Positions 33,568 to 41,449 of a DNA stretch of 57,654 nt are shown here, in pieces. Position numbers and translations under genes: made by a program. The notes under the pieces were generated by a model. That model saw only the letters and a program-made list of their open reading frames with translations. It was not told the origin of the DNA and did not search any database. Source of the DNA: CAYYJM01 sp964471755 (lineage in GTDB: Bacteria > Planctomycetota > Planctomycetia > Gemmatales > Gemmataceae); assembly GCA_964471755.1 (NCBI GenBank), contig CAYYJM010000005.1:1-57654 (forward strand), written 5' to 3'. Numbering within the stretch: position 1 is the stretch's first letter; each line of letters begins with the position of its first letter.

Positions 33568-33793
33568 GCGGGTTTCCTCCCGGTTTGGGGCGACGTGCCG
33601 TTCCGAGTTACCGATGTACCCCATCCGGCCGGCCCAGGGCAAGAGCGAGTGCGCGGAGCCAGCCGACCGGTCCGTTCTGCATTCACCCACTTCCGAGGAT
33701 GCACCGCTTTTTGCTGGCCTGGCCTGCACGAGATCGGGTAGACTACCCCACGATCCCGCTTCCCCCCTGTTTCGATCCCGCCAGGAGGTATCC

Positions 33794-34327
33794 GTGCGTA
33801 CGCTGCTCTCCCTTGCCGTGGCTCTGCTGTGTGTCGGCGTCGTCTCGGCCGCGGACAAACCGGCCGACGCGGCGAAGACGGCCCCGAAGATCGTCCTGAA
33901 GTCGCCCGACGGCAAGCAGAACGTCGATCTGGCGAAACTGGTCAACGAGGGCCCCGTTCTCGTTCGGCTCACCTGCGCCTGCACCGGCTGCGATCAGGAA
34001 CTGCCGTTCTTCAAGAAACTCCAGGAGGCGTACCAGGCCAAGGGTTTGCAGACGGTGGCCGTCTTCCGCGAGGCCCCGGAGAAGGCCAGCGACTACGCCG
34101 TCAAGAAAGGCGTCAAGTTCATCTGGCTGAGCGATCCGAAGGGCGATCTCTGGAAGACGTTCGACAGCAAGGCGATGCCGACGAACATCCTCTTCGAGAA
34201 GGGCGGCAAGGTGGTGACCGTGGTGCCCGGCTGCAAGGTGGACGGCAAGAACGCCCAGGCCATCTCGGCGGCCCTGGCCAAGCTGCTCAACGTCGCCGAG
34301 GTCAAGGTGGTCGAGCCGAAGAAGTGA
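33794..34327 (+). CDS. Exported redoxin (AhpC/TSA-thioredoxin fold) with CxxC
   Basis: About 177 residues. A signal peptide (LLSLAVALLCVGVVSAA) precedes a thioredoxin-like domain. LVRLTCACTGCDQELPFFKKL has C61, C63 and C66. C63-T-G-C66 is a CxxC redox pair and C61 is an extra nearby Cys. LDPKGDLWKTF-like and TNILFEKGGKVVTVVPG segments follow the redoxin pattern. It probably works as a thiol reductase or peroxidase in the periplasm. The start is GTG at 33794, behind AGGAGG. Confidence 0.83.
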   Translation: MRTLLSLAVALLCVGVVSAADKPADAAKTAPKIVLKSPDGKQNVDLAKLVNEGPVLVRLTCACTGCDQELPFFKKLQEAYQAKGLQTVAVFREAPEKASDYAVKKGVKFIWLSDPKGDLWKTFDSKAMPTNILFEKGGKVVTVVPGCKVDGKNAQAISAALAKLLNVAEVKVVEPKK

Positions 34328-34413
34328 TCGGCTCCTCTTGTCGTCCGGGCCGAGGTCTGCCACAATATCTCTTTCGTGAAAACTCGGCCGGGATTGCGCT
34401 CAGGAGTCGGATC

Positions 34414-34551
34414 ATGGGAATGCGTTGCCGAACGACCGCCTCGAAAAAGCGGCGGATGAAGGTCAAGTGGGAACGCCGCCACAAGACCCATAAACCCGTC
34501 AGCCTCATGCTCATGGGAGTCGTCACGCCAAATCGCAAGCGGAAGCGATAA
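34414..34551 (+). CDS. Small strongly basic protein, 45 aa
   Basis: The product is MGMRCRTTASKKRRMKVKWERR followed by a Lys/Arg-rich tail ending PNRKRKR. An AGGAG ribosome site stands 8 nt before ATG 34414. Its charge and size resemble small ribosomal or nucleic-acid-binding proteins, but no named family matches clearly. It lies 86 nt after the redoxin, with an inverted repeat after it. Confidence 0.6.
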   Translation: MGMRCRTTASKKRRMKVKWERRHKTHKPVSLMLMGVVTPNRKRKR

Positions 34552-34562
34552 CTCCCCCATTT

Positions 34563-34622
34563 AGCCGCCGGCTTGCCGGCGGGGCCTTTCGCTGCGCAAA
34601 CCCCGCCGGCAAGCCGGCGGCT
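34563..34622. repeat. 22-bp perfect inverted repeat (possible terminator / REP-like palindrome)
   Basis: AGCCGCCGGCTTGCCGGCGG plus GG (34563-34584) is the exact reverse complement of 34601-34622, with a 16-nt loop. It follows the basic-protein stop. GCCGCCGGCTTGCCGGCGG is itself internally palindromic, as in repetitive extragenic elements. Confidence 0.6.
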
Positions 34623-34711
34623 CAATGAAGAAACTCGCCTCGGCTCTTCCCTTCGCCTTGTTTCCCTCCCCCGAATCGAACTACAATCGCGACGACTCGC
34701 GCCAGGAGGGC

Positions 34712-34721
34712 NNNNNNNNNN
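34712..34721. other. Assembly gap (10 N)
   Basis: Ten N bases immediately after CAGGAGG, where the start codon of the RND/MMPL gene must be. The true length is unknown. Confidence 0.99.
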
Positions 34722-37532
34722 ACTCCGGATCCGGTCTTCACGGAGGAAGCCCGTCCGGCTAGCCGATGGCTGGTCTGGCTGGTCTCGCTGGTTTGCCGCG
34801 CTCCCGCGCTGGTGCTGGCCCTCTCGCTCGTTCTGGTCGCCCTGAGCGTCTGGGGGGCCTGCACGCGGATGCAGTACCAGACCTCACGCAACGACCTGAT
34901 CAGTCCCCGCAAGGACTACCAGCAACGCTGGAACAACTACCTGGCCGAGTTCGGCGACGACGATGACATGGTCGTCGTCATCCAGGGGAACGATCGGCCG
35001 ACCATGATCGCGGCCCTGGAATCGGTCGCCGGCCGAATCCAGCAGCAGCCGGAATACTTCGATCGCCTCTTCTACAAGGTGGATCTCCGACCGCTCCGAA
35101 CCCGAGCCCTGCTCTACCTCGACGAGAAGGACATCACCACCATCCAGGCCAACCTGGACGACATGGCCCTGCTCCTCCAGGTCGGGCCCCTGGCCTGGCG
35201 CGGCCTCGGTCTGGGCAGTCTCGTCCGCGAGGCGGCGGCCCGCGTCGAACGGGCCGGAACCACGAAGCCGCTGACCGCCAGCGATCGGCAACTGCTCGGC
35301 CAACTGCTCGGCGTGTGTCGATCCGCCCGCGCCAGCCTGGCCGATCCCGGAGCGTACACCAACCCCTGGGGCAGCCTCCTGTCGCCCGGAGCCGAGAAAC
35401 ACGGCGGCGATGGCCAGGCCGACCAGATGGCCGAGCCGCAGTACTTCTTCAACGGCGACGACACCCTGGCGTTCCTGCTCGTCCGACCTGTCAAGGAGGC
35501 CGGCTCGTTCACCGCCAACCTGGCCAGCGTCGAGGCGATACGCGGCATCCTCGATGCGGTGCGGGCCGAGGTGCCGCAGCTCGAGTTTGGCCTGACCGGT
35601 CTGCCGGTCCTCGAAACCGACGAGATGGCGGCCGCCGAACACGACACGAAATGGGCCGGGATCCTGGCCCTGGGCGGCGTCTGCGTCCTGTTCCTGATCG
35701 TCTATCGCGGTCTGGCCTATCCGATCCTCACGGTCGTCACCCTGCTCGTCGGCACCGCCTGGGCGATGGGCTTCGCCGTGCTGACGGTCGGTCATCTCAA
35801 CATCCTCTCGGCGACGTTCGCCGTCATGCTCATCGGCATGGGCGATTATGGCGTGCTGTGGGTGATGCGCTACGAGCAGGCCCGCCATCAGGGGGCGGAC
35901 GTGCGGACGGCCCTGCTACACACGACGACCCACGTCGCCATCGGCAATCTGACCGCGGCCGGAACCCTGGCCCTGGCGTTCTTCGCGGCCATCTTTGCCG
36001 ACTTCAAGGCCGTCGCCGAGTTGGGCATCATCGCCGGCTTCGGCGTGCTGCTCTGCGCCCTGGCCTGCTTCACCATGCTGCCCGCGGCCCTGATGCTCTT
36101 CGATCGGCGGAACCTCGTTCCAGGAGCCGATACGGCGCAGACCACCGACCCGGATCGTGCGGCGGAAACGAGCTGGCTCGCGCCGCTCTGGCCGTACTCT
36201 CGCTGGGTGCTGGCCGGGACTGTCCTGGTCGTGGCCGGGCTCGGCTACGCGGCGACGGGCATCCGCTACGATCACAACCTGCTCCATCTGCAAGCACGCA
36301 ATCTCGACTCGGTTCGCTGGGAGCAGATCCTGGTCGAGAAGACGAGCGGGGCGAGCTGGCACGCTCTGTCGTACACGGCCAGCCCGGAGGCGGCCCTGGC
36401 CCTGAAGGCCCGCTATGAACAACTGCCCGAGGTGAGCCGGGTCGTCGAGATCGCCTCGCTTCTGCCGCGCGGACAGGAGACGAAGCTGCCCCGCCTGCGC
36501 GACATCCAGCAGCGTCTTCGCTGGCTGCCGGCCCGCGGCGCGACCATCCCACACGCCCCGCCCGATGTCCTGTCCATTCGCCAGGATCTCGGCCGACTTC
36601 AGCGGGCCAGCCAGGGCCGCCAGGGAATGGACGCCTTGCTGACGCAACTCGCGACGGAGAGCCGACTCCTGGCGGACCAGCTGACCGACCTGGCCGACCC
36701 GGCTCCGACAGCGCGAGCGTTGCAGGTCTTCGACGAACGCATGGCGATGGACCTGGCCGACAATCTGCACCAGCTCCGTGAGGTGTCCGAGCCGACTCCG
36801 ATCGCGGTCGCTGATTTTCCGACCGGGTTGCGCGATCGCCACGTCGGCAAGAGCGGCACCTGGCTGGTGCGCGTCTTCGCCCGGGATTGCCTCTGGGATT
36901 TCGAGCCGCTGGAGCAGTTCTGTCAGGCAGTGCGGACAGTCGATACCGAGGCGACCGGGAAAGTGTTCGGCACGATCGAGGGGCTCAAGGCGATGAAGAA
37001 CGGCCTGGAGCGGGCCGGCCTCTACGCCTTCGCGGTGATCGCCCTGCTGCTCTGGATCGACTTCCGCTCGCTGAAGCGGACCCTGCTGGCGATTCTGCCG
37101 CTGGTGATCGGCGTCGTCTGCTCGGTCGGTCTGCTGGCGCTACTCGGTCTGCCGCTGAACCCGGCCAACATGATCGCCTTCCCGCTCATCCTCGGCGTCG
37201 GAGTCGATAATGGCGTCCACGTCCTGCACGATTATCTGATTCGCCGAAAGAAGCAGACGACGGAACCGGACGGCAGCACGACGATCAGTCACGCCATCGG
37301 CCGAGGCGTCCTGGTCAAGGCGATGACGACGATGATCGGCTTCGGCGCGCTGATGATCTCGTCGCAGCAGGGCCTGGCCGGCCTCGGTCTGATCCTGACC
37401 CTCGGCGTCGCCTGCTCGATGGTGGCGTCGCTGGTGGTGCTGCCGGCGCTGCTCGTGCAGTGGCGAACGGCCCCGTCGCCGAGCGAGGCGGCGCATCCGA
37501 CGTCGGATCGGCCGCCGTCCTGGGCGGCGTGA
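34722..37532 (+). CDS. RND/MMPL family transporter, HpnN-like; 5' end in the gap
   Basis: More than 936 residues. Two sets of membrane helices surround two periplasmic loops. AILALGGVCVLFLIVY, ATFAVMLIGMGDYGVLWVMRYE (the charged Asp of helix 4) and GRGVLVKAMTTMIGFGALM are typical of MMPL/HpnN transporters. The closing repeat NPANMIAFPLILGVGVDNGVHVLHDYL is also HpnN-like. Such pumps move lipids such as hopanoids. The frame is open from 34722 back to the gap. A CAGGAGG at 34704-34710 lies just before it, so the true start codon is in the gap. Confidence 0.82.
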   Translation, partial: TPDPVFTEEARPASRWLVWLVSLVCRAPALVLALSLVLVALSVWGACTRMQYQTSRNDLISPRKDYQQRWNNYLAEFGDDDDMVVVIQGNDRPTMIAALESVAGRIQQQPEYFDRLFYKVDLRPLRTRALLYLDEKDITTIQANLDDMALLLQVGPLAWRGLGLGSLVREAAARVERAGTTKPLTASDRQLLGQLLGVCRSARASLADPGAYTNPWGSLLSPGAEKHGGDGQADQMAEPQYFFNGDDTLAFLLVRPVKEAGSFTANLASVEAIRGILDAVRAEVPQLEFGLTGLPVLETDEMAAAEHDTKWAGILALGGVCVLFLIVYRGLAYPILTVVTLLVGTAWAMGFAVLTVGHLNILSATFAVMLIGMGDYGVLWVMRYEQARHQGADVRTALLHTTTHVAIGNLTAAGTLALAFFAAIFADFKAVAELGIIAGFGVLLCALACFTMLPAALMLFDRRNLVPGADTAQTTDPDRAAETSWLAPLWPYSRWVLAGTVLVVAGLGYAATGIRYDHNLLHLQARNLDSVRWEQILVEKTSGASWHALSYTASPEAALALKARYEQLPEVSRVVEIASLLPRGQETKLPRLRDIQQRLRWLPARGATIPHAPPDVLSIRQDLGRLQRASQGRQGMDALLTQLATESRLLADQLTDLADPAPTARALQVFDERMAMDLADNLHQLREVSEPTPIAVADFPTGLRDRHVGKSGTWLVRVFARDCLWDFEPLEQFCQAVRTVDTEATGKVFGTIEGLKAMKNGLERAGLYAFAVIALLLWIDFRSLKRTLLAILPLVIGVVCSVGLLALLGLPLNPANMIAFPLILGVGVDNGVHVLHDYLIRRKKQTTEPDGSTTISHAIGRGVLVKAMTTMIGFGALMISSQQGLAGLGLILTLGVACSMVASLVVLPALLVQWRTAPSPSEAAHPTSDRPPSWAA

Positions 37533-37625
37533 CCGTGGCGCTTCCCATCCGGGCGGTTCCGTCGTAGGCTGATGCTGGGACGACTCTTTGGTCGTCCCGG
37601 GCCTCGCGAATGAGGAGCAGCCGTC

Positions 37626-38111
37626 ATGATCTTTACCCTTACTGCCGGAATCGCTCAGGGTCGATTCGCGACCCTGAGCCAGCTCGAACCGCTGCGTCAG
37701 GCGGGCGTGACCCATCTGCTGAACGTATCCGACACGCCGTCGCACTTGCAGGCGGAAGATGGTCCCTTCGCGGAAGTGGCCTGGCATCCGCTGGCCGACG
37801 ACCGCCGACTACCGAACGATCAGGCCCTTGGCGTACTCGATGCGTTGCACCGGATGGTCTGCCAGCCGGGAAGCCGTGTCTACGTCCACTGCGTCGCGGG
37901 CTGGATCCGCTCGCCGACCATCGTCTGGCTCTACCTGCTGGCCTGCGCCCGGGATCGCGAGCAAACAACGCAGGCCATCGTCAGCCGAAATTACGACGCC
38001 CAACCGGGCCACCCCGGCCTGATCGATGACGAACTGATTCGACTCGTGGTTCAGCATGGACAGGGGCACTACCTGCCGCATCCGCGTGGCGAGGTCCTCG
38101 ACTTTTCGTGA
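37626..38111 (+). CDS. Dual-specificity protein phosphatase-like
   Basis: 161 residues. The active-site loop HCVAGWIRSPT (His88, Cys89, Arg95) fits HCx5R(S/T), so phosphate is transferred to the cysteine. The Asp in HPLADDRRLPND is a candidate general acid. Similar proteins act on proteins or on nucleotides/RNA ends, so the substrate is open. The start is ATG at 37626. It follows the RND gene by about 90 nt. Confidence 0.87.
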   Translation: MIFTLTAGIAQGRFATLSQLEPLRQAGVTHLLNVSDTPSHLQAEDGPFAEVAWHPLADDRRLPNDQALGVLDALHRMVCQPGSRVYVHCVAGWIRSPTIVWLYLLACARDREQTTQAIVSRNYDAQPGHPGLIDDELIRLVVQHGQGHYLPHPRGEVLDFS

Positions 38112-38118
38112 TGGTCCG

Positions 38119-39132
38119 TCACGGCCCGCGATAAGGTTGCGGTGCGCGGAGCTTTTCGAGCAGGGCCTTCTGACGGGCCAATACCAGGGGCCATTCCCTG
38201 TCGTCGCGCAGGTTGGGGAGTTCCGCCTCCAGAGCGGCCTTCTCGCTGAACAGGACGCCGCTCTCCGGTTCCAGGCGGACGATCCACGACGGGCCGCCCT
38301 CGCGGTCGATCGACTTCAACCGGGCCCCGAAGATCCAGCGCTGGGCCGACTGCAAGGGCAGGTAGCGGAGCAGGGTCAGGTCTTCCAGGGCGACCCAGCC
38401 GAACGTCTGGCCGTTTCGCAGGTGACCGAGTCGGTCGCTGTGGATTCGTTGCTCACGATCCATCCGCAGGGTGTCGTCGAAGATCACGGCCCGGCCCAGG
38501 TAGTCGGCCCGAAAGCGAGCCTGCCAGGCCTGCGGCGTGGCGGCTTCCTCGGCCTGATCGAGCATGGCCAGCAGACTGACCGGAGCCAGGTCGGTCAGCA
38601 AGGCCGCCTGACGCTGGAACTGGTTCAGCTGTCGATGCTCGGCCTCACTCAACAGGTGTGAAGCGGCGTCGCGCTGGCGGATGGCTTTCTCGAAGAACTC
38701 CCGCGCCAGGTGGATGCTGCCCCGGTCGAAATGCTGACGGCCCTGCTCGATCTGCTGGAGCAGTTCGTTTCGAGCCCTCTCCTGATCGGCGACGGGCTCA
38801 CTCGTCGGCAGCCACCAGCGGATCAGGACGAAGAGAAGGAGCATGGCCGCCAGACCCAGACCAACGGCCGGCAGAAACAGCCAGAGAAAGGAACGTAGGG
38901 ATGGACGGTGTGTCGGTCGCGATGGGCCCCCGAATCCCGACGGCCGGAATGCCGGCAGCGGCTGGACGAAGATCCGACGTTGACAGCCAGGACAGGGCAG
39001 GATCTGGTGCTTCGACAGGCGAACACCGGACAGGACGTATCCGCACGCGCAGGTGATGGCGAAGGTCGGCTCGTCCACCCTCGCCGGAGCGTGCAGATAT
39101 TGCCAAAACGGACGGAGCCAACGAATCGACAT
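38119..39132 (-). CDS. Zinc-ribbon membrane protein, function unknown
   Basis: 337 residues. Cys28, Cys30, Cys47 and Cys50 (ITCACGYVL ... LPCPGCQRRIF) form a probable zinc site. A long hydrophobic helix at about 82-107 (SFLWLFLPAVGLGLAAMLLLFVLIRWW) is a membrane anchor, and a mostly helical domain follows (RARNELLQQIEQGRQHFDRGSIHLAREFFEKAIRQ, then WVALEDLTLLRYLPLQ). The family is not recognised. It converges with the phosphatase gene. Confidence 0.7.
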   Translation of the reverse strand: MSIRWLRPFWQYLHAPARVDEPTFAITCACGYVLSGVRLSKHQILPCPGCQRRIFVQPLPAFRPSGFGGPSRPTHRPSLRSFLWLFLPAVGLGLAAMLLLFVLIRWWLPTSEPVADQERARNELLQQIEQGRQHFDRGSIHLAREFFEKAIRQRDAASHLLSEAEHRQLNQFQRQAALLTDLAPVSLLAMLDQAEEAATPQAWQARFRADYLGRAVIFDDTLRMDREQRIHSDRLGHLRNGQTFGWVALEDLTLLRYLPLQSAQRWIFGARLKSIDREGGPSWIVRLEPESGVLFSEKAALEAELPNLRDDREWPLVLARQKALLEKLRAPQPYRGP

Positions 39133-39262
39133 CGCATGGTCTCAGGGGCGACGTTGTCTTCGTCGGTATTGGATCAGAGCGAGACGAAACTTTCCAGGCG
39201 GTTGTGAGCATTATTTCACAAGAAGTGGCAGACTGGAAGGTTTGGGCAGGCTTCGCCGCCTC

Positions 39263-39637
39263 TCACCCTTTCAGTAACGGATCGAGTCGAGCGAGCGTCG
39301 TCGGCTCGTGAAGGGATGCCTTGCCGAAGCCGGGCAGCGCGCCGGCCGACACCGCCGCAGCCTGCGCGTCGGCGAAGTTGCTCACCAGCATGACCGGCAG
39401 GGCCGCCGTCGCCGGGTCGGCCTTCAGCCGGCGGATCAGATCCAGGCCGATGTCGCCGTCCACGTCGAAGATGCGGTTGACCAGGACCAGGACGAAGCCG
39501 CCGGCGCGGCTCACTGTCAGTGCCTCGTCAGCGGTATCCACGGCCACGACCTCGACCTCGTAGCGGTTCTGCAAGGCTTCCCGCAGATTGGCGTCATCGA
39601 CGTGACACTGGCCCACGCTGAGAACTCGTAGGGTCAT
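39263..39637 (-). CDS. Degenerate response-regulator receiver domain protein
   Basis: 124 residues and a lone CheY-like domain. Residues LVLVNRIFDVDG carry Asn54 where the phospho-accepting Asp is expected. The early acidic pair is displaced (VGQCHVDDANL), while the Lys of GFGKASL is kept. It probably cannot be phosphorylated normally. Its ATG at 39637 overlaps the stop of the DUF4392 gene (ATGA). Confidence 0.78.
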   Translation of the reverse strand: MTLRVLSVGQCHVDDANLREALQNRYEVEVVAVDTADEALTVSRAGGFVLVLVNRIFDVDGDIGLDLIRRLKADPATAALPVMLVSNFADAQAAAVSAGALPGFGKASLHEPTTLARLDPLLKG

Positions 39638-40528
39638 ACCTCGACTCGACATTCTTCCAGTTTCCTTCCCAGGGCGGTCAGCACTCCGAAATACTCCTCG
39701 CCAGACAGACCATCGACAGTCGGCTCGGCCCGGCCCGTCTTGCCATCGACCAGGCCATCCTGCTCGACGAGCTGTCGAAGAACGGCCTCCTCGCGTCGTG
39801 GATCGAACAGATCCGGAGCCGGCGTCGTGCCGCGCAGGTGGTGGACCGCCGCGGCCAGGGCGTAGGCTCCCCAGTTACTCACGCCGGCGACGATCAGATG
39901 ATCGACCGGCACGCGGCAGGCAATGGTCGCTCCTCTGTCGATGTTTCGGGCGATCACGTCTCGAGGAATCTTGCCCATGCCGATCTCGTTACCGCCGTCG
40001 CCGATGCCGATGGTGACGACGCCGGCGGGCCGTCGCTCCTCGAACCAGCGGTGGGCCGGNNNNNNNNNNCAGCCACGGAGTCACGTCACCGGCTCGCATC
40101 GTGTAGCAGCGGCCATCCTGCCAGGAAGGGCCGACTCGTTCAATACTGACCAGGTGCGTGACCTCGGCGGGCAACTCCGGCAGCGGATCGCTCAGGATCA
40201 TTCGCTCGGCAGGTGAGCCCGTCCGCTGGGTCGGCCAGAACGGCTCGGCCGCAATGGTCACGTCGATGCCGAGCGGCCGAAAGGCGCGGGCCAGGAACAG
40301 GGCTCCGAGCGGACCGTCCGTCTCGCCGTTGACCCGGTCGCCACGGACAATCGGGAAGCCGGTCAGAAGGACCAGATGCGGTCGCGGATGCCAGGCGATG
40401 CTGCGCGCGGCAAAGGTGAGATTGTTCGGCCAGAGCGTGAGCAGATTGTCGCCGGGAATGGCGGCCAGGCCGCGCTCTCCCGGATCGCGCTGGACCAGAT
40501 CGCGAATCCAGCCAATGGGGTCGATCAT
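39634..40528 (-). CDS. DUF4392 / D-glutamate-cyclase-like protein, interrupted by an assembly gap
   Basis: The frame from 40528 to 40070 and the frame from 40059 to 39634 are parts of one gene split by 10 N (the two frames differ, as expected with a placeholder gap). The C-terminal part contains TIGIGDGGNEIGMGKIP, which matches DUF4392 proteins related to mammalian D-glutamate cyclase. Start ATG 40528 overlaps the RluA-like stop (ATGA). Substrate not established. Confidence 0.78.
40060..40069. other. Assembly gap (10 N)
   Basis: Ten N bases inside the DUF4392 gene. If the gene is intact the true gap must be a multiple of 3. Confidence 0.99.
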
Positions 40529-41223
40529 GTCTGTGTCCCGTGCAGGAGATGTGCGAATCGGCCACGCCAGGTTCGCGGAACCTCGGCGACGACCGTGATG
40601 GGTTCCATCCGGGTCGGATGAAGAAAGGTCAACGAACGTGCGTGCAGACCGATGGCCGGACCGAAGGTGGAGAGGCCGCCATACTTCGCGTCGGCGAAGA
40701 TGGGAAAGCCGCGCGTGGCGAGTTGTACGCGCAGCTGATGCGTGCGGCCGGTCTGCGGTCGGATCTCCAGCCAGGTCAGGCCCTGGTGCCGGGCCTTGCG
40801 AGTGTAGTGCAGCACGGCCTGGCGAGCCCCGGGCGTGCTTTCCGAGACGACCTCGACCCGGGCGGCCTCGTCGTTCTTGCGCAGCCAGTCCACCAGCGAG
40901 CCGGCCGGCTCCGACCAGTCCCCCTCGACGACGGCCCAGTACACCTTCTCGATGGTTCCTTCACGGAACTGCTCACTGAGCCGGGCCGCCGCCTTGCTCG
41001 TCCGTGCGAAGAGCAGCACCCCGGACACCGGCCGATCGAGCCGATGCACCACGCCGAGAAAGACGTTGCCCGGTTTGTGGTACTTCGCCTTCAGATAGGC
41101 GCGAGCTTCTCGGTCGAGAGGTTCCTCGGTCCCGGCGTAGTGCGCGCTGAGGCGGCCGGCCTCCTTACGAATGGCCAGACAATGGTTGTCCTCGAACAAC
41201 ACCTCGAACGGCGGTTCCGACAC
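40525..41223 (-). CDS. RluA-family RNA pseudouridine synthase
   Basis: 232 residues. VVHRLDRPVSGVLLFARTSKAA contains the RluA catalytic motif with the active Asp (HRLDxxxSG). EIRPQTGRTHQLRVQLA is the second signature. No S4 domain is seen. The enzyme converts uridine to pseudouridine in rRNA or tRNA. The start is GTG at 41223, after AGAGGA. It heads an overlapping three-gene operon. Confidence 0.92.
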   Translation of the reverse strand: MSEPPFEVLFEDNHCLAIRKEAGRLSAHYAGTEEPLDREARAYLKAKYHKPGNVFLGVVHRLDRPVSGVLLFARTSKAAARLSEQFREGTIEKVYWAVVEGDWSEPAGSLVDWLRKNDEAARVEVVSESTPGARQAVLHYTRKARHQGLTWLEIRPQTGRTHQLRVQLATRGFPIFADAKYGGLSTFGPAIGLHARSLTFLHPTRMEPITVVAEVPRTWRGRFAHLLHGTQT

Positions 41224-41449
41224 GAGCGAATCCTCTGCATCGCGGACCTGCGAGAGTCCAGAATAGCCCGCGATCTCCTGATCGTAACGACGGGCATCGC
41301 GTTTGTCCCGATTTCTTTTTCGTCTTCGGCAAAGAAGTTTCTCCCCGGTGCCGCGAGCCCTGAAAAGGGACGTTGACTCACCGGGGCTCCTGGCGTAGAG
41401 TCCGCCCCGCCTTACGGGTCGCTGTCACACCCTTGTCCAGGAGCGCAGG

